Shown: positions 12,501 to 27,700 of the stretch, piece after piece | Position numbering within the stretch: position 1 is the stretch's first letter | Layout of the letters: the number at the start of each line of letters is the position of its first letter | Assembly: GCA_037043455.1 (NCBI GenBank) | Contig: JAWPHD010000295.1 | Span: forward strand, 1-64,000 | Length of the DNA stretch: 64,000 bases | Direction of reading: 5' to 3' | DNA from: Cyrtodaria siliqua | Lineage: Eukaryota > Mollusca > Bivalvia > Adapedonta > Hiatellidae | Position numbers and translations under genes: made by a program | Notes under the pieces: model-generated | Database searches by the model: none | Told to the model about the DNA's origin: nothing | Seen by the model: the letters and a program-made list of their open reading frames with translations, nothing else

Positions 12501-15500
12501 AGTGTTAGAAAACTCATGGACAAATTTAGTTAAGACAAGTAATGTAAGAAATATAAGGCTGTAAACACAGCTTACATTCAGAGCTTGATGGGGACTGATT
12601 GCATATCTTGCTAATAAAATGTTCACAAAATATAGGTTAGCTTAAATTTATCATCATATTTTTAATAAGCATGAACAACGGGTCAAATTATATAAATATG
12701 AAAAATGTATCCACCAATCAGTAATTGCATACAAATACACATGCAAGTCCTTTTGACGGCTCTTTTTAAAGGAATATATGCAAGCGTTTGTTTTGTATCC
12801 CCAGAAAAAGACAAACTCTAGATAAAGGCATGAATGTGTGCACTTATCACATGACTCATCCAGCAATAGCAAAGATATTAATGCAGCAACCAATATTGTT
12901 GCTTCGGTCTTCTCTTTTGATTTCCGTAACTCGGTAATTATAAACTGTTTCGGACGACTGCACACCGAACTGAACACAAAATACTAAGCGACGATTCGGC
13001 CTTCATTTACATATTTCTAACACTAATGTATTGTGATATTTTTGTCATGGCTTTATTACACTCCTACGCAACAAATTATGCGATAACATAGTGTTTAAAG
13101 TATCCAATACTCCGACACATCACATGGACGAGTCAATACGAGTATAATGGTTACAACCCACCCACCTGATCAGCGTGTGTTCCAACGAGGATTACAGGAG
13201 GAATGTCTGGAGCGCAGTAAGAATGGATTGAGTTCAACCAAAATTCCACGTACTCTGTCAAAAGAAAAAAACACGTGTTGAGCTGCGTCTTCTACCGACA
13301 GCATAAACATGTTAACAACAAATAATAAAAATACACGTTTGTGGTTTAAGAGTGGGTTAGGCGAATGAAATCAATAGTTTCAACAAACTCTATATAGAAT
13401 CAATCCCCAATCGCCCAACCACACGAAGGCATACACGCACGCAGGCACCTTACGAACTCACAATCATGCACTCACGCACGCACGCAAGCACGTACGCACG
13501 AACGCAGGCACTGACGTACGCACTTACGCACGCACGCACATGCGTAAGAGGGTTAATTTATATTAAAGGGAGTTATTACTATACACTTGTAATCCATTTC
13601 ATATGTATCTTTACAATTCCAGCAGTGTTTACACGGGGCGGGCTGGGTCTTAAATGTAGTTTACCTCTTGAGATTTTTTGATCGTGTTTTCCAGATATCC
13701 GGGTTAAGAAGAGGCTTCGTTTGAAATACAAATCTCTCTGGTCCAGCAGTTTATGAAAGTCATTATACAACATTATACTCACCACCCCCAACCTCGTTGG
13801 ACGAGTCCATTTTGCACATTATGCGCTTTATTTGTGAAAACTTGTTTCTTCATGTCACTGTATTACAAGCCAGGGACACGGTGCTAGCGGAACGTATTGC
13901 TTTATTTTCAATAAAACACATATACGATGATCATTTATTTCGAATACCGTGTTATACAGTGCCCCAGATAAATATTTGGACCTGTTGGGTATTTCACTCA
14001 TGAAATTAAATTAATTGAGTGAATTTCAAATTTTCAAAAATAATAGGGTGATTTGGGGATCAAATGTAAAACAAGCAAGGTAACTTACCCGTCTTTATCT
14101 GAGCTTTATTGACTTGTTATTCATGGACTTTGGTTTGTCAATGATTAATAATTATTAACGATTAATTTCCATAGAAACAATAATCACATGTGTTAATTTC
14201 AGAAGTGTTTCTTAACGGTAACTCGGTTTACGTTCTCGTTTTGACATTTTAATCGTCTGTACAACGCAAATGCTTTTGACAGTAAACAAGAAAGCGCCCA
14301 GACGACTACACAATAGTATAGACTGGTATAGCGTACATATTCAACTATATAGCATTCTCTTTTACTGCTCCACTTTATCGATAAGTTATTATGTAACGTC
14401 CCAGTCAATATAAACACCGGAAGTAATATCTGCTTTTTGTAAATATTGGAATACGTACGAAAACATCAATCCATCAATCATTTGAACACTTTGACTGTCG
14501 ATACGCTCGAAAATTAAAATGTTTGAGTGAAAAGGAAATTGCTTGCGTATCTGGTACGCATGTCAGGGAAATTAATTGGGTATTTGACAATCTTAATTGA
14601 GTGAAATACGCAGATACGCTGCTTATCTGAGGCACTGGTTATATGATCCACTTACGGTTTTTATTTTACGTTTACGCCTAATACTTTACTTCCAGAGGTC
14701 AATTGAATATCAATGTTACTATAGTTTAAAGACATAGGTCTGACGTGTTGTAATTAACAAGACTTTAGTTCTTGTCAGTGTTAAGTACCATGCTGTGTTC
14801 TAATCACCAGTCTTGCAATATATGCAGTGCAGCTTGCCGATTGTTTTCAATTGTAATTAATGAATCATAGTATCATATATAGTTGTATCGTCACCATACA
14901 TAAACAGTATGACTTACTGTGTCACTCATATGTAGAGGTAAATCATTAATGCATATTAAAAAGAACAGGGGACCAAGTAAGAACTACTGCGGTAACACAA
15001 TTTCAATTTGAAAAAAAGGATCATTTAGTGCAACTTTTTGTTTCAGGTCAGTTAAGTACATGTAAACCATTTTATGATGAAATCGCTACATTTATAAAGC
15101 GTTAACTTTTCAATAATATATCGTGATCAACTAAGTTAAATACTTTTCTAACATCAACCATGATTGTTCCACAATTTTTCCTTAATTTGGGGCTATAAGC
15201 CATTTCTTCAAAATGATTGTGCTCATCTATTGTAAAAGTGATATTGGAGTATTTGGACATGGTATAGAAGCAAACCAGGAAAGAGTTAACATAATTTGGA
15301 TTAAAGGGACACTTGACAATATTATTTGGACTTTATCCTAAAATTGGATTTGAAAGGAATACTGTACTCTAATTTGTGTTAGAAATATTTCCGTTTCCTT
15401 TCATCATGTAAACATTGCTTTTGGCAATAATGAAGTAAAATATATAAACAATAAAAGTACAAAACGACATGTTCATTATGAATATTATATTAAATAGTGA

Positions 15501-17205
15501 AACAAGCTGCAATCAAAATGGCTTTTGAACTAGAGAAATATGTTGCTACGCCTACCCAGAAGGAGTTTAAAACACTTACAAAAGAGGACTTGCGCTTGCT
15601 TGCCCAACATTATAATTTATCAAATTGTAAATCTTCTATGACAATATCAGATATTTAGTTGAGACAGAGTTTCCTGTTCGACTTTTATACTTAATTTGAT
15701 CTTAAATCAAAATAAATTGAATTGCAAAATAAAAGAAGGAAACTGAATTGGAAAACATGAAAATAGAAAAAGAAATGCAAATGCAAAAATAACAATAAAG
15801 AACAGCAATTGAGAAAAATAAAAATGCATGAAAGATTTACTGCATAAAAAATAAAGGAGTGACTTTGAATTAGAGATGCGGAAATTAGATTTAGAAAGGA
15901 CATAAAGGAAGGCAAGTTTATCTTCAACCCCATCCCACTCATTTTTTTTTGGTTGTTACTAAGCATATTTGATTAGTACAACCTTTTCAAGAAGAATGTT
16001 GACAAATATTTTCTTCATTTTGAGAAATTTGCAGAAAATTTGAAATGGCTAGCAGATAACTGGACATTACTCTAACGAGTGTTTTAATTAGTAAAGCCCG
16101 TGAACTTTACACTCAATTAAGAGTACCTCAAATTTCTTCATGTGAAAGTGTTAAAGAAGTGATATTGAAGGCTTATGACTGGGCATATTGTGGACCCTAT
16201 GATGAGGTCGAACTAAATCCTCAAAGGATGGTAGTGTTTGATATATTTCTTTAATCTTGTCTTGCCGTACCTTAATGGTTTGTTCACTTGTTTCTCTGGC
16301 TTCTGCCAAGTCATTGAGTACTTTATATGTGGCTTTCTAGGCTTTTCTTCTTTATATACATGCTAATCAATGGATTATACTTATATTGTCTATTAATGCT
16401 GTCTTGTTTGGTAGAGAATATAACATGGCAAGGATGTATTTCATTACACTGTCACAGTTAATTGTGATGACAATAGGGTAAGTGTGAGGTCTGGTGCACC
16501 CTGGTTTAAACCCCAGCGACCTTTTTACCACTGACCGTTCCAAGGCGGTAGCCCTATTGTCAACCCGTGTCTGTTTGTGATGTCGCATGTCTTGCTTATT
16601 GACATCGTGTTTGTTTTAATGCGTGTTTCTGGTTAGCAGTGTTCTGTGAAAGAGTATTTTCCTGTTCGACTGGTATACCTACACTGTAGGAAACAAAATT
16701 CCTAATTACACACTTTTGTATCTTAACTAATTTTATTATTTCAAATCTATTTTAGAATAGTTGTGTGATAAGCGTTTTTTTTTTACTAATAGCTTGTAAA
16801 ATATTTAATTTGTGTTTAAATGGTTACATCTTTTGAGAGTTACCCTCTCTTTATATGAAAACGTGAAATGTGCTGATAAAACACTTAACATGAATCAAAG
16901 TCCGCTTAAAGATATACATTTCTTCAAATTGATATGAAACAATATAAAACAAGAGGCCCAAGAGGGCCTGTGGACGCTCTACTGGCTATGTTGGCTCTTA
17001 TAACATCAATGAAGCGAGTGACTGCCATATACGTGCTTTTGAAATTTTCGGTCAAAAAAACAGCTTTTTAACTAAATCAAGGGCCATAACTAAAAAACCT
17101 GGTAAAGTTTGGTAAAGATCAGATGAAAAATGAAGGCCATACCGTATTAACGAGGCAAAATATAGCATTTTTAACTAAATCAAGAGCCATAATTCCTCTG
17201 TTACT

Positions 17206-17255
<50 letters not shown>

Positions 17256-20200
17256 GAATAATTTCCACAAAAAAAAAATATGAAAATAAAAAAAAAATTA
17301 ATTAAAAAAAATAATAAAAAAATAAATAAAAAAAGTAAATAATAATAATTAAAATAAAATTAATAATAATATAAAAAAGACAGTCATAAAAGCTGGTAAA
17401 GTTTGGCAAAGATCAGATGCAAAATGAAGGCCCTATCGAACGACGAGGCAAATAATAACATTTTTAACAAAATTAAGGGCCATTACTCCGCTGTTACTGG
17501 GCCGATCTGGTTGTTTTTCGAACCTGACAAAGCTTTCATAGACATTAACACTCTGGTGAAGTTTGGTAAAGATCGGATGAAAAATGAAGGCCCTATCGTC
17601 TTAACGAGAAAAAATATATCATTTTGAAGTAAATTAAGGGCCATAACTCCGCTGTTACTAGTCCGATATGGCTGGTTTTCAAACTTGTCTAAGCTTTCAT
17701 TGATATTAACAATCTGATCAAGTTTGGTAAAGATCGGATGAACAATGAAGCCCCTGTCGTCTTAACGAGGCAAAATATAGCATTTTTAACTAAATCAAGG
17801 GCCATAACTTCGCTGTTACTGGTCCGATATGGCTGGTTTTCGAAGTTGTCCGAGCTTTCATTGATATTAACAATGTGGTAATGATAGGATGAAAAATGAA
17901 GGCCCTATCGTCTTAACGAGGCAAAATTTAGCAATATAGCATTTTTAACTAAATCAAGGGCCATAACTCTGCTGTTACTTGTCCGATCTAGCTGATTTTC
18001 GAACTCATCCGAGCTTTCATTGATATTAACAACCTGTTAAAGTTTGGTAAACATCGGATGAAAAATGAAGGCCCTATCGTCTTAACGAGACAAAAGTTAA
18101 CAACGGACGGACGGACGACGGACAACTCGGCATCCCATAAGCTCTGCTGGTCTTCGGCCAGTAGAGCTAAAAACATTTAAGTTTGACTCATTTATTGCGG
18201 ACAATCCGTCTATAACCAAATGAAACATGGATAATCTTAAATTACCTCCCTTTTCATTGAATATCGCTTGAATTTCAAGTAACTGTAATTCAGCATTAAC
18301 ATTCAATATTTCAAAAAGTTCATTTGCAAACGCATTAGTAGTGGTAATGCTAGTAAAACATGATGTCAAAATAATTTCAGTTGGCATATTTAGAAATTAA
18401 GAACATCGAAAGCTGCACTAATTCGAAGTGCTTAACAAAATGCTATGTACCCAGTAATATAAGTGTTATAATGTCAATTAATGGCTTCTGTCAAGTCAAT
18501 GAGAACTTGTTTTGTGACTTAGCATTTTTTACATTATATTTATATATGATCATGTATGTGTTATACTTATATTGCCTATTAATGTTGTCTTGTTTGCTAG
18601 CGAACATAACCTGGTGAGATATCTTTATTTATACTGTCCCGTTGTATTGGGATGAAATAGGGTAAGAGCGATGATTGGTACAACCTAGAATCTGGTTTAT
18701 AGCTCCAACGGCCTCGTTTGCCACCGACTGTTCCAAGGCGGTAGCCCTATTGTAAACCCATTTATGTTTGTGGTGTCATATATTGCCTTTTATTCATCTG
18801 TGTTGTTGTTGTTTCCGTGTGTGTTTGTGGTTGACTGTGGTACTTGAATGCTACATTTCCTTTTCTCTGTGCAATGTTTGAGATCACAAAATCCCAGAGA
18901 CTTAAGAACCATTCATGTGTGCAGGTTCTATATCACGTAGTGGTGATTCAACCAAGAATATCAATATTCATATACACATGAGCTTCACAATGATCAGATA
19001 CTGCCTTTTTCTGAGAAGACTTACTCTGGTACATGTCAGTGACCTTATTCAAAGGGTAAAGTTTGGTTATAGGACTGTCCCTCTCCATAATATTAATGTA
19101 TCATTAGATTTGGCCACTGGACATGTAGCTGTGGGAATAGAGATATTATCTTTACCATTTGGATGTGTCCATTTATTACTAGGCAATGACCTAACTGGAT
19201 ATAAAGTTGTAGTTAATGTACGTGTATCTGACAACCCTTGTTTGGATCAATCTTCTGATCCCGTTGAACAGAAACTACTCGACATATATCCGGCTTGTGA
19301 AGTTACTCGAGCTTTCGCAAAACGAGCCATTGAGAATGATCTTTGTTTTAAAACTGATTCGGGGCCGATACTTGTACTGGTCAATCTGATAATACAGAGG
19401 TTAGCCCAACTGAATCCCAGACGGACAGTGGAACTAATATTCACTTATCTGAGCATTCTCCTTCTATTAGTTTGAATGACAAAGATCATGAACAAACTAT
19501 CAAGATCACAATTTATAAGCGAAAAGCATAGAGATCCTTAGATGTTTTGCTTATTTGATAGCGCTGTTAGTGAAGATGACGCTTCACAAGTTCCAGTTAG
19601 TTATTTTACTAAACATGGTATCCCGATAAGAAAACGGCAACCACCTGATGTCTCTGCTAATGATGAATGTACTGTCAATTACAAAAGTATGGTTCCTAGT
19701 TCATATCTTAGGAAATTTTCAGTTTGGCCCATGAAACTCATATGTCTAGCATAAATAAGACATATCACGAGATGTTGTGTCATTTCTAATGGCCAACAAT
19801 GAAAACGGATGTTTCAGAATACTGAAGGTCTCGTCATGCATGGCAAGTGGTAGGAAAACCAAAACGGAATTCCAATTCCAAGAGTCATCGTTCAGCCTAG
19901 TGCAGTATTTGACGAACCGTCCAATAGAATAATTGTGGACTGTGTTGTCCCTTGCATAAGACCAAGTCTGGTAATCAATATATGTTGACAATTAAGTGTG
20001 CAAAGAAAAACATGAAGCTATACTACTTAGGTATATTAAGACAACATATATTGTGAAGGCTTTTTGAAGTGGAAAGTGGTTCAAGTGTCAAGTGTTTCAC
20101 ATACTTCGGCCTTCTGATCAAGGAGCAAATGTTTTGACTTTGGCTTATCATCCTGAGGTCCAAAGTGCTCTAGAAAGAGTTCACGACATTGAAACAAATG

Positions 20201-21740
20201 ATTATGTCCTATTGCTTTGACGCTTATAAAGACTGGGATGAGGTAATAAACATTTTACCTTTCGCAGTGAGAGAGTCTGTTCAAGGATCTCTTGCTTACA
20301 GCCGTATTGAACTACTGTGCTTTTCACCAGGTCCAGAGAACGATTAAGAAACGAGAACGATTATGAACCGAATTTCTTTTTCATTACGGGAATTTTCATG
20401 TTATGTCTTACATTAATAGAAAGATGAGTTTTTGACGCTTTTAACGAAGACAAACTTTTTTCAATCGGTCCCTTTGGAGCCTCACGATCTGTCAAAGTCT
20501 ATTTTGCCCCTCCCTTTCCAATGCAAAATGTAAACATGGCTACCGTTTGACCCAGAAAAACAATATGTACGCATGACCGGAAGTCGATATGGGCAGTAGT
20601 ATTTAAGATGAAGGGTAGACAGCTTACGTTATAAGGTGTTGAAAAGAGCGTATTTTTCATGATCACAATGTTTTTCAACAATTGGATCTAAAAGAAATAT
20701 TGCTTTTCGAGCTTAAAACATAAACTTAATTATGGCAAATGAAAAAAAATATTCCATACCATATACAATCCAAAGTTACATCCATATAAATCCGAAGTTT
20801 GTATTTCGATAGGCTACACCAATTTTTCTTTAACCCTGCTTTGCCCCACTAAATAAGTTGTTGTGAACTCAATAACTTTGTGATGTAATGCGTGTCAGTT
20901 ATGGTGACGTAACATATCATACATATGACGTCATCAATTCCTAGAAATTATGAAGCATATACAGAGGGGCGTTAACAATGCAATGCATTAATTTGGGTTA
21001 TGCGATCCAAAAAATACGACTTAGTGGAAGTGCAAGTGAATGGGGCCTAATGGTATAGACCAGACCCACCCACCCTGACAGTTGAGAACTGCATTTTTCA
21101 TGTTACAAGTGCTTAGTACTTGTTACGTTTAATGTTGCCAACATTAAACTTAACAAGTAGATCTACTAAGCATTTCATGATTTGTAAACATAAAATGATT
21201 AGTTCTGTAGCAAAGTCAATCTCTGCCAATCCAACTTGGTATAATAATTTTATTAACAAATGCAGAGATTGTACGCATTTAATTTACAGCCTAACTCAAT
21301 GTAGTATATTGGTACTTCAATAATCCGAGCCTTCTCTGACTTTATCAGCCTTTTTACGATTTTGATATTTCATCTGGCTGACAGTGTACCTAAAAAGCCA
21401 CAAAGCCACAAAAAAAAAAAAAATCAGGGTCAGAGATGGCTCTGATTATTCTTCAACTCCACCAAAAATCTGTTTTAGTTAGATCGGCCTCCATGTATTA
21501 GCTGGAAGGATTTCCATCACATATTTTCATCTTGCGACAACCATCCCCACACACAGTAAAATTCAAAAAAAAAATCAAAATGAAGGTAAAGGGAATATTA
21601 ACAAATAACAAAAAAAAAGAAAGAGTAAAACATGTAAGTAAATTGCAGGTTCAATTACACACCAGTCACTTATACTGCACCTCCACCCCTCCCCGTCACC
21701 CTAATAAAGAATGTTGTCAGTGAATGAAATGCGAACTCAG

Positions 21741-21782
<42 letters not shown>

Positions 21783-24700
21783 AAATTACCAAGATGGAAG
21801 CCTTCTACTTAATGACTATGTCCCCACAACTTCCATGTATATGAATTATGACAGAATATTCGTTTATTTACAGTTGATATTTTGTATGTGTGGATTTTTT
21901 TTGGGTCGACTGTTTAAGCCCGTTACATCGGGAAGCCATTCAATTCTTTTTCTGTGTGTTAACCTTCATTTAATCTGCGAATTTCGATAATTGATGAAGA
22001 ATTTCCTAGTCGGTATGGCATATAGGTTGCAAAAACGAAGAATTAGGCCATCCTTACAAAAGTGTTGGTCTGCTGTGCTCCGGCCCAAAATGTTTTAGGT
22101 GAGTAGGTAGGTAGGTGAATATTTGTTTTTTTACAAAAACCATAAGAAATTAAAGGAAAAATTCTTAAAATAGCAAAATAGCAAAAATATTAAAAAAATA
22201 AAAAAATAGTGGTAAGAGAGTTGCAATAAAAAGTTTTGGGTAGGGCTATGTTTAGTGAGTAGGTCGAGCACAGCAAACCAACATTTTTTCACGGATGACC
22301 TTGTGTATATCTGACTTGATCGCTGAACAACATTTACACGCAACTAGTAGCAAAAAGAAAAATCCGAAAACACGAGTCGCTTCTTTTCTCCGCTATCCTT
22401 CTATACTATCGTCATGGAAGTGCAAATCCCTGCATTATAAAGTCATCACATCACGATTATACAGAAAAAAAAGTTCATCGCAACCCAAACTATTATTTAC
22501 AGGCTTAAAACTATTCAAATTGCCAAAATATATCTGTTTTAATCCATTATGTAACTACAAATGCATTGGTGGTCACCCCTTCAACCAAACACATAAACAT
22601 CCCTTCATTGTTTGAATGAACTGTTCCGTAATTTGTGGATTGTGCGACGATTTGTCAACCAATTTAGATGGCGTGGAGATAGCTAAAAGCGTCAAAAACC
22701 CACATTTCTATTGATGTAAGTTTTAATAGGAAATTTCCTGTAACGAAAAAAAAATTCTCTGGACCTGGTGATAAGCACAGTAGTTTTGGCAACACTGTTC
22801 GTGGACAACTTAAGTTACTTCAAGAGAACATTCTCTCTGAAGAAGACAATACTTTTAATCTTATACAGTGTGTGCCTGATTTTATACATTAACTGCCAAC
22901 AGTGTGTGAGATAGCTCAGTTTAATCTCAAATTATCACAATCAAAATTGAAAACAATGTATGATTTGATTGAACAAGAAAGAACAAGAAAGAAATTTCAA
23001 ACCTGGTGATAAAGTTTTTGCTTTGTTACCTATTCATTGAAATATTTTACAAACTAGGTATCATGGTTCTTCACTAGTAAATAAAAGTGCCATTAATTTA
23101 AAATGATAGTATCAATACTCCTGGGATGCGAAAGCAACGTCAACTTGGGCATATCAATACGTAAAATTAATACACTGTCTTTCTTCACATTTAGTTAAAG
23201 TAGTTTGTTCTGTCAAACTTGAACATTACACCGACGGTTTACAAAATGAGAGTGAACGTTTAATTGAAAAATTATCCTGTTTTAGCTAAACTACAAAACA
23301 CTGACATTCTGAAAAATCATGACGAAAATGGTCACATCTAGAACCATCCCAGACATATGGGCTGAACCAGTAAATACATGATTATGATAACTTATTTTCT
23401 GATGTTGCAATAATAACTGACAACAATGATCATGATGTCGAAGTTGGAAATTCTTCTACAATAAAACAACATACATATAGAATGAATCTTTATAAACAAT
23501 AGTACCTCAAAGAAGAAATACAATACTTATTGGAAATTGATTACATTGAACCAAGTACAAGTGACTGAAATATTCTTGTACCAAAACCAGATAATACATA
23601 CCAGATGTGTACCGATAGAAAGGTCAAAAGCGTCTAAAAAAACTGATTTATTTTCAATTCCATGAATTTATGATTGTACTGGTAGATTTGGAAATTCAAA
23701 ATATGTTACAAAGTTTGATTTCCAAGAAGGATGTTGGCAAGTACCTCTCACAAAATGAGCAAAAGACGTTTCAATATAATGTTATGTCATTTGGAATAAA
23801 TCATTTACCAGCAACGTGTCAACGTCTCGTCAGCAAACTAATCTCTGATTAAGATAGATGTGACACGTTCACTGATGATGCCATCATTTACAACAAGAAG
23901 ACCATTTGTGGATTATAAAAAAAAAAGAGTATGATAATGGACCTTTGGAAACGGCCGAGCACGACACATAAACCTTTCTTTGAACGTTTCTTTTAACAAC
24001 TTACAGATGACAATTTAACAAACAACCTCAACAAAAGTGAATTTTGTCCCGTTATTTTAGGACATGAAATTGAAAAGGGTCCGGTTAACCATATTGGAGC
24101 AAAGGTCTAGGATATTTCTTAATTTCCTGTACCGACACGTAAAATACTCGTTTTTTCTCCTCGGTATGGCGCGTTATTATAGAATATTTTGTCTTACTTG
24201 TTCTGCCATTGCTGAACAGTCGACAAACTTATTGAGTAAAATAAATAAATATATTTGGACTGCAAAATGTCAACAGTCATTTGACAAATTAAACGCCATA
24301 CTTATGAATGCACCAGCGCTTTCAACACCAAATTTTGTTTTCATTTTAAGTTAGCTGTTGATGCAAGCGGTATTGGTACTGGTGTAGTGCTTTTGCAAGA
24401 CAACAAGGTTGTCGATCATCCAGTGTGTTACTTCTTTAACAAGTTCAACAACATCAGAAATCCAAACCAACTATTGAAAAAGAGTTTCTTTCTCTTATGT
24501 TAGCACTACAGCATTTTGAAGTATATTTATCTTCATCTATTTCATCAATATAGTCTTCAGTGGTCCAAGTCCCTTCACATTCATATATAAAATGTAAAAA
24601 AAAAAATCAAAGATTAATGAGATGGAGTTTGATGCAAGAGTAGTTTTATTGAAATTAGACATAGACAAATAATTTGATTGCTGTCGCATCATCTCATGTG

Positions 24701-27700
24701 TAAGATACATGTGTATATCTAAAGCTAAATCATTGTAATTCAATATATGTTGACAATTGTTTTCTAAAAAAATCACGTGTGTCGTGTTGTATATATTCTT
24801 TAACATATGTCCTGTTAACTGAAACATTATTACATTGCTTATTACATTTCGTTTAAAGAAATGCTTTATTACTAATTCTAATACACCCACACTATATAGC
24901 CTAGTTTAAAATATCTCGTTATATTGAACGATATATCACTAATTTTTGCAACGTTAGGAGAATAAGCGTTGCGCATTGCGCATTGTAACGTATGCAACGT
25001 TAGGAGAGTAAGCAAAGCAATGAGAAATATTTCAGATGTGTGCGTTATTTTCACATTTTAGGGGTATTAGAATAGAAATAGAACATCGTTTACGGTGAGT
25101 TATCTATAATATATAACGGTTTGTCATTCAATTGTAAACAATAATTTCACTCACCCTTAGGGCTCGTGAAATTATTGTTTACAATTGAATGACAAACCGT
25201 GATATACGAGAGGTGTTCAACTTATATTTGAACACTTTTATTGTGTAACTGAATCAACTATCTTGAAATTCTCGCCGAATATGTTGATTGTAATGTCAAG
25301 TCTAATCATTCCTTCGATATGAAACATTATGACATGCGCTATTATGTGCTTCCTAATGTTGCTGCATCCGCATTTTTGAAAATGGGTAGAGAATGACATT
25401 TTGAAACAAAAATCGTCAATTATAAAAATAACTGCAATACAAATTTTAACACAAATGCTTTTAAAATATCGTTAAAGGTTATAGTAATCCGATATGTCCA
25501 TGCCTGACCGTAGAAAAGTGTAATATGCATTTTTTTTTAATTTGTCGATTTTCAAGATTTTAGCGAAAATTAACTTGAAAATCAACTATGTAAATGACTA
25601 AATTTACGAAAGCTTCTAGTTCAAAACATTAACTGCAGGCATTTGTGTGACTTCCTCCGCTATAAAAAAACAAGTTTCATAAGTTTCTCAAAAGAAAAGG
25701 TAGAAAAATATATAACTTAAAATTTAGGGTCAAAACACACACATTTGCAAATAATGATAAAAATAATAAATTTGTTTATCAAATATATCTTTATAAGGTA
25801 TACGATATACATATATGATATACATCAACAATAACTGTTCATGTTTTTATATCACAAAATATGATTAAAACAGCTATTTTGGTTAATTTATAAAATTATC
25901 AGTAACACAGGAGCAAATTTTCCTATTATCTGTCAATGTTTTAATATTGCGATAAAAAGTCGAGCTTTTAATTCAGCATCTATATTTTTGTCTTAAAACA
26001 AAACATACGATCATATTTAAATTATAAACACAGGTTTAAACAATTATGATATGCATTTAGTGCAATTATTTGGTTTAAGGTAAAACTCCACGGCAACAGC
26101 AACATATAGGCTTCAAATTAGAAAATGGTGAACACCTTATTCAAAATGTAATTTAAAAAGGACCGCGTGAAATTGGATATTATATTTAAATGCATACGTT
26201 TTAAATGACAGTTTCACATCATTAAATCACGTATTTTTTAAGACAATCACTTCCGCTGAAAAAAAACATCTTAAACAAAAGTGTTCATTTATAAGTTGGA
26301 ACACCTCTCGTATTAAACGATAATTTACAGTAAACGATGTTCTATTTCTTAAATCATCATTTGTCCGCATCATGTTTATTGTTTTATCATTTAAATCAAT
26401 AGCATGTTATTTTTATGTTGCATGCTTGTTTTGGAATGTTCTTATAAAGACATATCTAGAGAGTTATATTACAGTATATAAGCAAGGGCTTGTGAGATGG
26501 ATGGTTGATTACTGAGCACTCATCAGTAAAAAGTTAAATTAAAACAAAAATTGTGAATAGTTGGGATGTTTTTGATTAACAGAGAGAATGTATCTTAAAA
26601 ACTATTGTGCTCATATATAATAAAAGTGATACTGGAGAACTAAACTAGGACATACTGAAGTGGAAATTTGACAATTTGGATTAAAGGCACACTTGCCAAT
26701 ATTATTTGGACTTAATTCTAAAATTGCATTTTAGAGGAATACTGGATCAATATATGTGTTGTACTATTTGAATAGATGTGTTGATTATATTTGTGTTGTT
26801 ACTGGTTTTGCACTTCCTGTCTCAGTACATTTTACCCATAACAATATGTTCATGTAAGTCATGAATTACAAATATGTATATGCGTATTCTACTTAATTTG
26901 TGTTTGTTTCGCTACTGATAGTTCTAAGTTGGTACTTCTATTCTCAACACATTTATATTTGTGATGTCGCATAATTTACTTCTGTTTTCTTGTAATTGAT
27001 TTTTGTTTTCTATGCGTGTTTTTGGTTGCCTGTGTTCTGTCAGATATGGTGGTCCTGTTTGACTTGTATTCCTACTTTCAGTGATAGATACACATTTTTG
27101 TTATTATATATTTTCACTCACGTCTAAGAGTCCTTAACGTTTATTTTTTTAATTCAAGATAAAGATATATATATATACTACCCTTATATAGGCCAACAAA
27201 TGGTACATGTAATTGTTACGTTTACCTGAAATGTTACATTTTGTAGAGTCGCTATCAAAATTGCACAGATCGTCTTCCATTACCACATTGTCAATATCTT
27301 GAGATATGTCGGTGACCAAAAGGTATATTGCTTTCCTAGAATGAAATACTTGATGTGTGCTGTAATAAACATACTGGCCAGCAAAATCCCAAATGGACAC
27401 ATCCGCTTCTTCCTTTTCTTCATTGACGGTATTTGCTTCATTTACAATTTCCTAAAAGTAGATTAAAATTAAAAAATTTAAGTAAAGAAATGAAATGCAT
27501 TTGTATGTCTCTAGATCATGTTTCTCTCACTAATGCGAGTGCTTCTAGACCGATCACTCTCTCGTATTTGCATATCCGTATGTGTTTTCTTATGTTTGTT
27601 GTGCTTACCTTATGCACCGCAATTGTGTAAGTATTTCCTATCTGTATTAAAGTGTGTTAATGGGAGGGGTCTAGCAGTTCACACTCTGCATGTCATACAT

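Larger units (their letters stand above)
15523..24585 (+). mobile_element. Decayed Gmr1-type Ty3/gypsy retrotransposon, interrupted
   Basis: In order along the plus strand: a gag-like segment (15528-16180), a retropepsin segment (about 18980-19250), integrase (about 19560-20313 and 22781-23190), reverse transcriptase (about 23470-24060) and RNase H (about 24060-24585). Integrase therefore precedes RT, the order described for the Gmr1 group, unlike standard Ty3/gypsy. Insertions of a retroposon tail (16180-16690), a family-B element (16948-18170), a second tail (18478-18880) and a TA-duplicating element (20315-22780) cut it up. There are stops and frameshifts in every domain. Confidence 0.75.

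Noticed and set aside
13466..13681. Frame with repeated Ala-Arg-Thr
   Set aside because: Translation of a decayed CACG tetranucleotide tract.
22295..22615. 106-codon frame inside the TA element as a transposase
   Set aside because: No DDE/DDD, helix-turn-helix or zinc-finger pattern; too short for the superfamily.
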